From Lathyrus oleraceus (lineage: Eukaryota > Streptophyta > Magnoliopsida > Fabales > Fabaceae), in assembly GCF_024323335.1 (NCBI RefSeq), contig NC_066583.1, positions 366,665,877 through 366,729,876 on the forward strand: a stretch of 64,000 bases of DNA, written 5' to 3'. The notes beneath the pieces were generated by a model, which saw only the letters and a program-made list of their open reading frames with translations, did no database searches and was not told where the DNA came from. Position 1 is the stretch's first letter. Every line of letters starts with the position of its first letter. The translations under genes were made by a program, and so were the position numbers. Below, in pieces: positions 8,925-19,964 of the stretch.

Positions 8925-10008
8925 TGAAGGTGAGAAAAACAAGAAAGGGGGGGTTTGAATTGTTTGAAAAATAAGCGCTTTTGCAAAATGAAATCACACA
9001 ATGATTTTATACTGGTTCGCTTATAACACAAAGCTACTCCAGTCCACCCAGCCAAGGTGATTTCGCCTTCAACAAGGACTTAATCCACTAATCTTGAAAG
9101 ATTACAAACAACCCCTAAGATAGAAGAAAATCTCTTAGTCCTCTCAAGTCTACAGACTACAAAGAGTCACTTGAGGAAATCAAATAAGAATTAGATACAA
9201 GATGTGTAATCTAGAGTGCTTCTAAGAAAGCAAATATTACAAACTTAAGAACAAATTTTTCACTTGATAAGCAAAAGCTTAGTGAAGAACTTTGAAGAAC
9301 AAGGATGTTTTTCTTGAGCGTGATATGATTTCAGTATAGTTTTGGCTAGTGATTTCTTGTTCCTGAATGTTGATTTCTTCTCTTATTTATAGGAGTTGAA
9401 GTAGATTTGAAGTAGCGTTGAATCTGTTGGATATTGAGATGTAGTTACGCCATTCCATTAATAGCTTCTGCAGTAGACTTTTTCTCTTAGAAGTGACTAC
9501 TTACCACAATTAGTATCTTCTCTCTTGGAAGTGGAGATTAACGTCTCTTTCTAATTGAGGAAATCCATTTGCAGAACTTTAACTTGGCTTAAACGTTACT
9601 TCATCATGATTAACAATTCTGATTAGAGTCTTCGTGTATCTGGAGAAACTGGCTTCTGATGTTATCTCTTGAAAGTTCAGATGGCGCTGATAACTTCCAG
9701 AGTTTACAGAGGGCATTAGTTCAGAGTCAGAGCTTCTAGACTTTACTTTATGTTCAGATGCTTCTGATACTTTGCAGTTTTGTCCAGAGTCAGAGCTTCT
9801 TGAAACGAGATTTCACTTTAGATGCTTCTGATACTTGAGATTTTGCATCTGATCTTGTTGTGCATCTGATGACATCATCAGATTTATTTCTTCTTTCTTT
9901 AGAACCCTGCACACTTAGAAACTTTTCGTTAGGGTGCCATTTTTTGGTTTCATCCTTTGTTATCATCAAAATCATGGAATCTATTGTAGAACTATTTTTG
10001 TTCTTACA
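8925..10008 (-). repeat. 5' LTR of Copia-1 (1084 bp)
   Basis: Begins TG and ends CA. The inner end adjoins the PBS and the outer end matches the 3' LTR copy. The U3 part carries several cagagtcagagcttct-like units (about 9720-9805). Confidence 0.95.
9384..9391 (-). promoter_or_regulatory. TATA box of Copia-1 5' LTR
   Basis: TATAAATA on the minus strand within CTATAAATAAGAG. Position inside the LTR fits the U3/R boundary of the element promoter. Confidence 0.6.
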
Positions 10009-10166
10009 ACCAGTTTCACGTGGAATAGGTGGCCATGTCCTCAAGTTTCTCCTCAGACTTCGCCACTACCTTAGGATCCCAACAAAAATTGAACATCATC
10101 ATCTATCAAGCTCTTAACTTCTCGGAAGGTACCATTCCAAATATACTCCATGAAGTACTCTTGTTC
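10009..10166. other. Unassigned sliver between Copia-1 and Ogre-A
   Basis: 158 bp not part of either element. Short open frames on both strands (plus strand from 10029, minus strand from about 10151) run off into the neighbouring LTRs and I recognise no product. The last five bases (tgttc, 10162-10166) would be the target duplication of Ogre-A if its other end, outside the window, matches. Confidence 0.4.
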
Positions 10167-11993
10167 TGTAAGACCCCAATTTTAACCCTAAGATCCCTCA
10201 TGCTATCTCATCATATGCATTGGCATTGGGATCACACCTTGGCATCCTCCTTGCCCCTCATCCATTAGGTTTGCATTGGGAGAGATCACCAAGCACATTT
10301 GATTGTATCATACTTCATTTAAAATACCAAAAATATGTCAATGTATAGTTTGTTGTTTTTGTAGGTAGTGTGTATGCTCACCCATGCTTTATCAAGCTCA
10401 TATTTAGGGTTTAAGACCCTCAATGCAAGGAGTGCAATAAAGAAATGGTTCACATTAACTTTAAGTATCATATATGGATCCCCATGATCTTCACATGTTA
10501 TTTTGATCAGGAAATCACCAAGAGTTTGGAGTTTGTTTGCCTTGGAAACCCTAATTCATCTGGGTATCTTGTGTGACTTCTTCAACAAGTTTCTTCAACA
10601 ATTGATCAAATATTTCAAGGTATACTTCATGTTTCATCATCTTATGCATATTTGATCCTCCATAAGTCCCAAAAATCAAGATAATGTCAAGCTAGCAAGA
10701 TGGTTCATGGTGGTTGACCTGAGAAAGTCAACTAGTCAAAATGGGGTTCCCTAGACCCTATCTACTACAATTTTTGTCATATGAAAATGATCCCAAGATC
10801 AAAGTTACTCAAAATTACATTCCAAACAACTTTAATGTTGAAGTCAAGATCTATTTTTGCTTGAAAGTCATTTTTTATGATGAAAGATTATAGGTCATTT
10901 TGTTTGAACCCTAGTTTGGAGGTCAACTTCCCAAGACCATAACTTGCTCAATTTTTATAATATGAAATCCATTCAAATTCCATGATCAAATTCAAGATGC
11001 CTACTTCAAATTTTATGTTTGTAGGAAGTTCATATTCAACTTTCAAATGCATGTTCCAAGAGGAAACATTATAGGTCATTTTGGGTCAACACCATTGAAC
11101 AAGTGATTTTCCTCAACTTCTAAAATGCATAACTTCTTCATGCCAAAACCAAATGATGTCAAATTTGTGACCAAATTTAAGAGGATTGAAAGAGATACAA
11201 CTTTAATGAAGGATTGTTTCTCATTTGAGGTCCATAGAAAAAGATATTCAAGGTGGAAGGAGTGAACATTTGACTTGTGACTTAAAAAATTCTCAAATAT
11301 GTTTGATTTCCCAAACTTGCACCTCAAAATTAATCATAATCCAAGATTCAAATGAAAAAGTGTTCAACATAAAAGTTGTTCCCCTTTATCTCACCTTTCC
11401 AAAAAGTCCAAGATCATCTCATTTGGCCAAAGTATGAAGGACTTACGCATGGGTGTAAGTTGAAGAACCATTTGGATGTTTTCCACTTCCACTTTTAATA
11501 CACATGTGCATGGCCTTCGAAAATGAATTCAGCATGATGCACACTCAATTATGGATCAGATCACATCATTTCATGGGCCTAGCACACACCCATGCAACCA
11601 TACAAAGGGAATTTTCAGATTTTGCCAAAATTGGAAGTGTGTAGAAATCAATATCCTTGGCTATAAATAAGACCCTCATTGCTCAGAATTAGAGACCTCA
11701 TGCCCAAGCTTTGAACCTGCAACCCCAAACCCTCACCATTAAAGGATAAACTTGAGGATTTTCTTTGAAAACCGAGTTTCAATTCTCCATCTGTTTTGAG
11801 AATGAAACTCCAAGAGTCCATACTTCTCCTTGATCCATTTCACCTCCATTAAGCATCTGAAGCAAGGCCAATCATAATTGAAAGCAAGATCATGCCAATC
11901 TGAAGCTCCATTGAAGGTGAACTTTCAGAATTTTCATCTCTTCGATTCTCCCTCAATTCTTCACCATTCTTGTTAATTTTTGGTAGTCTGAAG
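10167..11993 (+). repeat. 5' LTR of Ogre-A, first segment (U3 and start of R)
   Basis: Starts TGTAAGACCCC and aligns along its length with the Ogre-B LTRs at 24794 and 49873. A TATA box (TATAAATA) sits at 11662-11669. Interrupted by Copia-2 after the 5-bp target site tgaag (11989-11993). Small ORFs here have no recognisable product. Confidence 0.9.
11662..11669 (+). promoter_or_regulatory. TATA box of Ogre-A 5' LTR
   Basis: TATAAATA within ggctataaataagaccc. The corresponding place in Ogre-B reads tatgaata in the 5' LTR and TATAAATA in the 3' LTR. Confidence 0.6.
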
Positions 11994-13270
11994 TGAAATT
12001 CTAGTAATAGACTTTCGATGTCACACTGGATGTTATGACATCCAATTCTGCGCAGACAAGAATGATGCAGAACGTAAATGTAAAGGATAGTAAATAACAC
12101 AGACAATTGTTTACCTAGTTCGGTGACAAACACACCTACGTCTGGGGGCTACCAAGCCAGGGAGGAAATCCACTATAAGTAGTATTAATTCAGGACTTAA
12201 ACCAACTATTTAATCCTATCACTTAAGACCTACCCAATGCAATTTCAATCTTAAACTAAGACCAGAGTTCCTACTCACTCCCCCTCAATCACCACAGTGA
12301 TTACAACCTTTAATTAGTTTAAAGTTAATGGCAAATTTATACTTCAAACAACTCTTGATTGTGCTTACAAGCTTTAATCAAGAAACACAACACTCTCACT
12401 TAAAAGCTTAGAGTGACACAACACTTACAACTCAATGAACACCCTAGTCCAATGCAATCATATAGGTGATAATTGTTTGGCTCACAAGTACAACCTAATA
12501 CAAGACACAGTTAAAAATACAGTTATGAAATACAATGGTGTATTTAATGCTTCACACTTCAAAATCCCTGAGTTGCTGAAAGTAGGATTGCCATCCTTTT
12601 ATAATGCAGCACTTGGGCCTTGTACTTGTATTTCCTAAAATTAAGGTTAAAGAAGTTAACCTAATTTCCACATATTAGGGTGCTAACAAATAGGCTATTT
12701 GTTAGGTCTATTAATTGTAGCTCAGTTGTTAGTTTCCTGGATTTTAGCTCAGCTGTTAGATTCCTGAAAAATAGCCTGAGAAAAATACTGAAACAGAAAA
12801 ACTAACTAGCCTACACTTTAGCATATGCTGTCAGGAATGAATGTCATAACATTCAGTTTGACGTCCAGAACATAGGCCATATGCTAGGTCTGTTATTCTC
12901 TTGAAAAACAGACTGAAATAAATACTGAATAGTAACAGAAAGACCAACCAGTCTATAATTCAGTATCTGCTGTCAGAGATAAATGTCATAACATTCAGTT
13001 TGACATTTAGACAATAGGCCATATGCCAGGTCTGTTATTCTCCTGAAAAACAGACTGAAATAAATACTGAGCTATAACAGAAAAACCAACTATTCTATAG
13101 TTCAGTTTCTGTTGTCATGGATGAATGTCATAACATCCAGTTTGACATTCAGTAAATCCTGTATTAGCTAATCCTGCAGCATACTACTCAAGCATGTCAT
13201 GACATCAGTCAAGACATCAGAGTACAGTTAGTGTTTTAACACAAAATGCAGCCAATCAAAAACATCTACA
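11994..13270 (-). repeat. 3' LTR of Copia-2
   Basis: TG...CA, same length as the other copy. On the minus strand the U3 part (about 12690-13150) contains a unit starting near taggccatatgc repeated about three times (12691, 12873, 13015), upstream of a TATAAAAGG-type TATA box near 12595. Confidence 0.93.
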
Positions 13271-13918
13271 AACTCCCCCTTTGGCAATTTTTTGGCTAAA
13301 ACAACTTGGCATCACAACTGAGTTCACAGCAGCGGAAAACACACATCCAAGCAGAGAATTAACTTAGCTAATACATTCAGCACACATAGAAGTTAAAAAC
13401 TTCAAACAGCAGCACAACCTCTAGTAGAGGACCTTCAACTTCAAATAAAGCTGTTCAAACACATCTGTTCAAACAAATCTGTTGTCCTGGGGTACAGGTG
13501 TTACTCCCCCTTTTTGTCAAAAATGTTGCCAAAGCAACACTTAATATTACAGACCAACAGCAAAAAACACACCCAAGCAGCAAAAACACAATCTTTATTT
13601 TACTTCACAGTTTCAATCAAGACGGCACACTCTTGATCTTGCTTCACAGCTTTGATCAAGTAGACACACATTCTTGCTTCACAGCAGGTACACTCACATC
13701 AGATGCCATGACGTAGTGTATGACATCTTGAAACACTCCTGCATGTTCTGGTACTCCAGCAAGTACATAGGATGTCTCATATGAAGACATCCCCCTAACA
13801 TCTTGTTAACACACTTGTTACAAGAGAAATAGCTATGATCTGTTGACCAGTCAGAGCATACTTTCAATTGTTTAATAGTTTGAAATATTAAACAATACAT
13901 TCCTAACATCCTTAGTTG
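13271..13918 (-). other. Copia-2 3' untranslated region with two polypurine tracts
   Basis: The plus strand reads aactccccctttgg next to the LTR (13271-13284), that is AAAGGGGGAGTT on the minus strand. A second tract, actccccctttttg, lies at 13503-13516. The remainder is AT-rich and non-coding, with repeated 'gcttcacagc' and 'tcaagacggc'-like phrases. No gene seen. Confidence 0.75.
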
Positions 13919-16900
13919 CTATAATTCCTCAGAAAAGCATATTCCTAATTTGCCCCTTAAATTTTCAAACTGAGTAGCATCCAAAGCCTTTGTAAATATG
14001 TCAGCAAGTTGTAGTTCAGTTGCTACATGTTCCAGGGTAATCACTTTGTCTTCCACCAGATCTCTGATGAAGTGATGTCTAATGTCAATATGTTTGGTCC
14101 TGCTGTGTTGGATAGGATTCTTTGAAATATTGATGGAACTGAGATTGTCACAGAACAATGTCATGACATTCTGAGAGACATTGTACTCAGTCAGCATCTG
14201 TTTCATCCATACCAGTTGGGAACAACTGCTTCCAGCTGCTATGTACTCAACCTCTGCAGTGGACAATGATACACAATTCTGTTTCTTGCTGAACCACGAT
14301 ATGAGATTGTTTCCCAAGAAGAAACATCCTCCTGATGTGCTTTTTCTATCATCAGCACTCCCAGCCCAATCAGCATCACAATACCCAGATAAGATAGGCT
14401 CAGAGCCATGAGAGTATAGCATACCGTAGTCACAAGTCCCATTGATATACTTGAGAATTCTCTTGACTTGATTTAAGTGACTCACTTTGGGTTCTGCTTG
14501 GTATCTAGCACACACACCAACTGCATGGGCAATATCAGGTCTACTGGCAGTTAGATATAGCAGACTACCTATCATGCTTCTATACAAGCATTGATCAACA
14601 CTAGAACCTCCTTCATCCTTAGTTAATTTTAAATGAGTAGGTGCAGGAGTTCTTTTGTGACTAGCATTATCCAGACCAAACTTCTTAACTATGTTCTTGG
14701 CATATTTGCTTTGGGAGAGAAACATAGAATCCTCCATTTGGTTAACTTGCAGTCCAAGAAAATAAGTCAATTCCCCAACCAAACTCATTTCAAATTCAGA
14801 TTGCATCTGGTTAACAAAATGTTTCACCATTTTATCTGACATTCCACCAAAGACAATATCATCCACATAAATTTGGGCAATCATGATTTTGCCATCTTCA
14901 TCCTTCACAAACAAAGTCTTATCTATTCCTCCTTTTCTGTATCCATTAGAAGTCAGAAATTCAGTCAACCTCTCATACCAAGCTCTAGGAGCTTGCTTCA
15001 ACCCATACAAGGCTTTCCTCAACTTGTACACATGTTTTGGTAGGTTAGGATCACAAACCCCTTTAGGTTGTTCCACATAGACTTCTTCATTCAAGTAGCC
15101 ATTTAGAAAGGCACTCTTCACATCCATTTGGAACAATTTGAACTTTAGAATGCAGGCAACACCTAACAGCAATCTTATTGATTTAAGCCTTGCAACAGGT
15201 GCAAAAGTCTCATCAAAATCAACCCCTTCAACTTAAGTATATCCTTGTGCCACTAGTCTTGCTTTATTCCTAGTGATTACTCCTTTCTCATCAGACTTGT
15301 TCTTGTAAATCCACTTGGTACCAATGATGTTAGTCCCTTCAGGTCGTGAAACTAACTCCCAAACTTCATTCCTTTTAAGCTGCTCCAGTTCATCTTGTAT
15401 AGCATTGATCCAATATTCATCAGTCAGGGCTTCTTTCACATTTTTTGGTTCAACCTTGGATACAAAGCAGAAATTTGAGCTATTCTCCCTTGATCTGGTA
15501 GTCACGCCACTATTGGGATCCCCTATGATAAGATCCTTAGGGTGGTCTTTCTGAATTCTGATAGAAGGCACCTTGTTGGATGCATCTCCCTCAAATTCAG
15601 GAGGAGTATCCTGTACCTCTTCAGTGTTGACTGGAATGTCTGTTGAGGTCTCAAGGAATGTTCCAACATCTTCTATGACATTGGATCCTTCATCTTTATC
15701 ATCCACAATCACATTTATGGATTCCATTAGAACATTGGTTCTGGAGTTGAAAACTCTGTAAGCTCTGTTGTTAGTAGAGTATCCCAGGAATATACCCTCA
15801 TCACATTTGGGGTCCATTTTCCTCTCCTGTTCACGATCTGTGAGAATGTAACATTTGCTTCCAAAGATATGAAAGTACTTCAAAGTAGGTTTTCTACCTT
15901 TCCATATTTCATACAAAGTGGAAGAGGTTCCCTTTCTCAAGGTAACTCTATTGTGAACATAGCACGCTGTATTCATAGTTTCAGCCCAAAAGTGCATAGG
16001 AAGCTTCTTTGCGTGAATCATAGCTCTAGCAGATTCTTGAATAGTTCTGTTTTTCCTTTCAACTATTCCATTTTGCTGAGGAGTAATAGGTGAGGAAAAC
16101 TCATGACTTATACCTTCAGATGAGCAGAACTCGTCAAACTTGGAATTTTTAAACTCCGTCCCATGGTGACTCCTAATTCGGATAACACAACTATCCTTTT
16201 CCCTTTGGAGTCTGATGCACAGATATTTGAAGACATCAAATGCATCTGATTTTTCTCTGATGAAGCTTATCCATGTGTATCTGGAATGGTCATCGACAAC
16301 CACATAAGCATATCTCTTCCCACCAAGACTTTCAACCTGCATAGGTCCCATTAAGTCCATGTGCAAAAGTTCCAAGGTTTTGGATGTTGTAGGATGTCCC
16401 AGCTTAGGATGTGACATCTTGGTTTGCTTGCCAATCTGGCATTCTCCACAGACTCTTCCTACATCAATAAGCAGCTTTGGGATTCCTCTAACTGCTTCCT
16501 TGGATATGATCTTTTTCATTCCTCTTAAATGAAGATGTCCAAGTCGTCTATGCCACAACTTCACCTCCTGTTCTTCCTTGGCTGAGGAGCAAATTGAGGA
16601 GTAGTTTGAGACTTTAGGTTCCCATAGATAGCAGTTATCTTTGGATCTGGATCCTCTCATAACTTCCTGATTATCTCCATTCGTCACAACACATAATTCC
16701 TTAGTGAACTGAACATAGAAACCTTGATCACATAGCTGGCTTATGCTGATGAGAATAGCAGTTGGTCCTTTTACTAACAACACATTATTCAGTTCTGGAA
16801 CTCCAGAACTGTCCAGCTTACCAACACCTTTGATTTTTCCTTTAGCACCATCACCAAAGGTCACATAACTGGTAGTATGAGGTTGTATATCCACCAATAA

Positions 16901-17002
16901 GTTCTCCATACCAGTCATATGTCTTGAGCAGTCACTATCAAAATACCAGTCTTCTCTGGTAGATGCCCTTAAGGCTGTGTGAGATAATCTAGCAACCCAT
17001 TG
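13919..17002 (-). pseudogene. pol: Copia-2 pol (protease, integrase, RT, RNase H), disrupted
   Basis: In frame with gag but separated from it by a TAA (17003-17005). The protease motif reads D-S-D-CSRHMTG (about 16940), with Asp in place of the catalytic-triad Gly. Integrase HHCC (WHRRLGHLHLRG ... CGECQIGK) and DDE residues are recognisable, but RSHHGTEF has His where RSDHG is usual. A TAA at 15233-15235 breaks the frame at the integrase/RT border. RT follows with DVKSAFLNGYLNEEVY and YVDDIVFG (14855-14880), then RNase H (SGYCDADWAG, LSTAEVEYIAA). No frameshift, only nonsense and missense changes. Not functional as it stands. Confidence 0.93.
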
Positions 17003-18607
17003 TTATTTCTTGATGGGGGCATTATGCTTAGATGCCTTCTGCTTAGGTCTGATTTGAGGGGTCTGGTTAGGATAACCATGCAACCTGTAACAGAAGGGTT
17101 TTATGTGACCAAATCTACCACAGTAGTGACATCTCCATCTTTGAAATTTCTTCTTCTTATGGTTAATCCTCCTGTTTCCCCGATGTTGTGACATTGGTTG
17201 TGACTTCTGCTTGATTTTTTGAACTTCAGCCTTTGAGCTTTTGTGTTCAGTTGAGGATTTCTTAGCAAAGCCTAAACCAGACATGGTTCCTGATTTTTGT
17301 CCCACCTTTAGAATCTCTTCCAAAGTGTCAGTTCCTTTATTCAGCATTCTGATGGATTTTGTCATTTGATCTAGCTTAGAGGTCAGCAAGATTATCTCAC
17401 CATTTAGACCATCTATGACTGTCAGATGCTTCTTCTTCTCATCTTCCAGCTCCTTGATGAGTGTCTTCTGCTTTTCTCCTTGTATACACACTTCTGCACT
17501 TTTGACACATAGCTCTTTATATGAAGCAGCAAGTTCATCAAAGGTAAGTTCATCTCCACTTAAGTCATCATCAGAGGCACAGACACTCGTTAGTGCAGTG
17601 ACATGTTTAGCAGATTCTCCTTCAGATTCACTCTCAGAGTCTCCTTCAGACCAGGTGACAGATAGTCCCTTCTTTTGCATCTTGAGGTACGTAGGACATT
17701 CAGCTCTAATGTGTCCAAAACCTTCACATCCATGACACTGGATTCCCTTGCCTTGGTTGAACTTTTCTTCAGATGTTGATCTTTTACTAAAGTCAGACGA
17801 AATGTTCTTGAAATTTGGTCTCCCTTTTTGATCAATCTTCTTTATGAACTTGTTGAACTGTCTCCCAAGCATGGCTATAGCTTCTGATATGCTTTCATCA
17901 CCTCCAATACTTCCTTCTTCTGAATCCTCTTCAGTATTTGATATGAAAGCTATGCTTTTGTTTTTCTTTTCAAAATTCTTACACAGGCCCATTTCAAAGG
18001 TTTGGAGAGAGCCAATAAGCTCATCAACCTTCATGTTGCATATATCTTGAGCCTCTTCTATAGCAGTGACCTTCATGGCAAATCTCTTGGGCAATGATCT
18101 GAGAATCTTTCTCACAAGTTTTTATTCATACATTTTCTCTCCTAAGCCACTATAAGTGTTGGCAATTTCAAGAATATTCATGTGGAAGTCATGAATAGTC
18201 TCATCCTCTTTCATCCTCAGATTTTCAAACTTGGTAGTCAGCATCTGAAGTTTAGACATCCTCACCTTGGAGGTACCTTCATGAGTTGTTTTGAGAGTAT
18301 CCCAAACTTCTTTAGCCAGCTCACAGTGATGCACCAGTCTGAAGATGTTCTTATTTATCCCATTGAACAGTGCATTCAAGTCCTTAGAGTTTCCAAGGGC
18401 TAATGCCTCTTGCTCTTTGTCCCACTCTTCTTTAGGAACTTGCATAATGATTCCATCTTTACCTGTCTTCGTTGGATGTTCCCATCCTTTGTTGATAGCT
18501 CTCCAGACCTTGCTATCCAGAGACCTCAAGAAGGCTATCATATGAGGTTTCCAGTCATCATAGTTAGAACCATCCAGCAAAGGGTGGTCTATTTGAGAAT
18601 CCTACAT
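17003..18607 (-). pseudogene. gag: Copia-2 gag, disrupted
   Basis: Reading frame from an in-frame ATG at 18607, which is followed at once by TAG (18602-18604). Another ATG at 18617 is one base out of frame, so the start is damaged. The N-terminal region (LLDGSNYDDWKPHM, THEGTSKVRMSKLQ) is typical copia Gag. A TAA at 18122-18124 splits the protein in the middle of the conserved KILRSLPKRF region. Two CCHC knuckles are present, CHGCEGFGHIRAEC (about 17700-17740) and CHYCGRFGHIKPFC (about 17090-17130), with a coiled coil between them. It ends at TAA 17003, after which pol continues in the same frame. Confidence 0.9.
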
Positions 18608-18673
18608 CCTTGTCCATGGTACTAGAAAGTAACGTCCCTAGATCTCACCCAGAAATTAACAGGCAGGGTGCCT

Positions 18674-18685
18674 GCTCTGATACCA
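18674..18685 (-). other. Copia-2 primer binding site (initiator tRNA-Met)
   Basis: The minus strand reads TGGTATCAGAGC, two bases inside the 5' LTR, identical to the PBS of Copia-1. Confidence 0.93.
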
Positions 18686-18687
18686 AT

Positions 18688-19964
18688 TGAAATTCTAGTA
18701 ATAGACTTTCGATGTCACACTGGATGTTATGACATCCAATTCTGCGCAGACAAGAATGATGCAGAACGTAAATGTAAAGGACAGTAAATCACGTAGACAA
18801 TTGTTTACCTAGTTCAGTGACAAACACACCTACGTCTGAGGGCTACCAAGCCAGGGAGGAAATCCACTATAAGTAGTATTAATTCAAGACTTAAACCAAC
18901 TGTTTAATCCTATCACTTAAGACCTACCCAATGCAATTTCAATCTTAAACTAAGACCAGAGTTCCTACTCACTCCTCCTCAATCACCACAGTGATTACAA
19001 ACTTTAATTAGTTTAAAGTTAATGGCGAAGTTATACTTCAAACAACTCTTGATTGTGCTTACATGCTTTAATCAAGAAACACAGCACTCTCACTTAAAAG
19101 CTTAGAGTGACATAACACTTACAACTCAATGAACACCCTAGTCCAATGCAATCATCTAGGTGATAATTGCTTGGCTCACAAGTACAACCTAATACAAGAC
19201 ACAGTTAAAAATACAGCTATGAAATACAATGATGTATTTAATGCTTCACACTTCGAAATCCCTGAGTTGCTGAAAGTAGGATTGCCATCCTTTTATAATG
19301 CAGCACTTGGGCCTTGTACTTGTATTTCCTAAAATTAAGGTTAAGCAAGTTAACCTAATTTCCACATATTAGGGTGCTAACAAATAGGCTATTTGTTAGG
19401 TCTATTAATTGTAGCTCAGTTGTTAGTTTCCTGGATTTTAGCTCAGCTGTTAGATTCCTGAAAAATAGCCTGAGAAAAACACTGAAACAGAAAAACTAAC
19501 TAGCCTACACTTTAGCATATGCTGTCAGGAATGAATGTCATAACATTCAGTTTGACGTCCAGAACATAGGCCATATGCTAGGGCTTTTATTCTCCTGAAA
19601 AACAGACTGAAATAAATACTGAACTGTAACAGAAAGACCAACCAGTCTGTAATTCAGTATCTGCTGTCAGAGATAAATGTCATAACATTTAGTTTGACAT
19701 TTAGACAATAGGCCATATGCCAGGTCTGTTATTCTCCTGAAAAACAAACTGAAATAAATACTGAGCTATAACAGAAAAACCAACTATTCTATAGTTCAGT
19801 ATCTGCTGTCATGGATGAATGTCATAACATCCAGTTTGACATCAAGTAAATCCTGTATTAGCTAATCCTGCAACATATTACTCAAGCATGTCATGACATC
19901 AATCAAGACATCAGAGTACAGTTAGTGTTTTAACACAAAATGCAGCCAATCAAAAATATCTATA
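18688..19964 (-). repeat. 5' LTR of Copia-2
   Basis: Same length as the 3' LTR with scattered substitutions. The outer end is TA instead of CA (19963-19964), a single change from the other copy. TATA box TATAAAAGG on the minus strand at 19289-19297. Confidence 0.93.

Larger units (their letters stand above)
1..10008 (-). mobile_element. Copia-1: young SIRE/Maximus-like Ty1/copia element (3' LTR cut by window edge)
   Basis: Minus-strand Ty1/copia element reading from its 5' LTR (8925-10008) through PBS, gag, pol and a third ORF to the 3' LTR (continuing left of base 1). Domain order protease-integrase-RT-RNase H is copia type. The RT motif FLNGY and the extra ORF after pol point to the SIRE/Maximus lineage. 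Window base 1 aligns with 9416 and base 593 with 10008 without gaps, and I see one mismatch (118 versus 9533), so insertion was recent. The five bases outside the right end are accag (10009-10013); the matching target duplication would lie outside the window. Gag and pol are in different frames, otherwise all ORFs are open. Confidence 0.95.
11994..19964 (-). mobile_element. Copia-2: inactive SIRE-like Ty1/copia element inside the Ogre-A LTR
   Basis: Two LTRs of 1277 bp each (11994-13270 and 18688-19964), target duplication tgaag at 11989-11993 and 19965-19969, PBS and PPT in place, and one gag-pol reading frame with three internal TAA stops and a damaged start. The Ogre LTR resumes at tcctataaatg after the duplication, matching tcctaccaatg in Ogre-B. 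LTRs differ at about 20 positions in the first ~560 bp, so it is clearly older than Copia-1. No third ORF is present. Confidence 0.95.
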
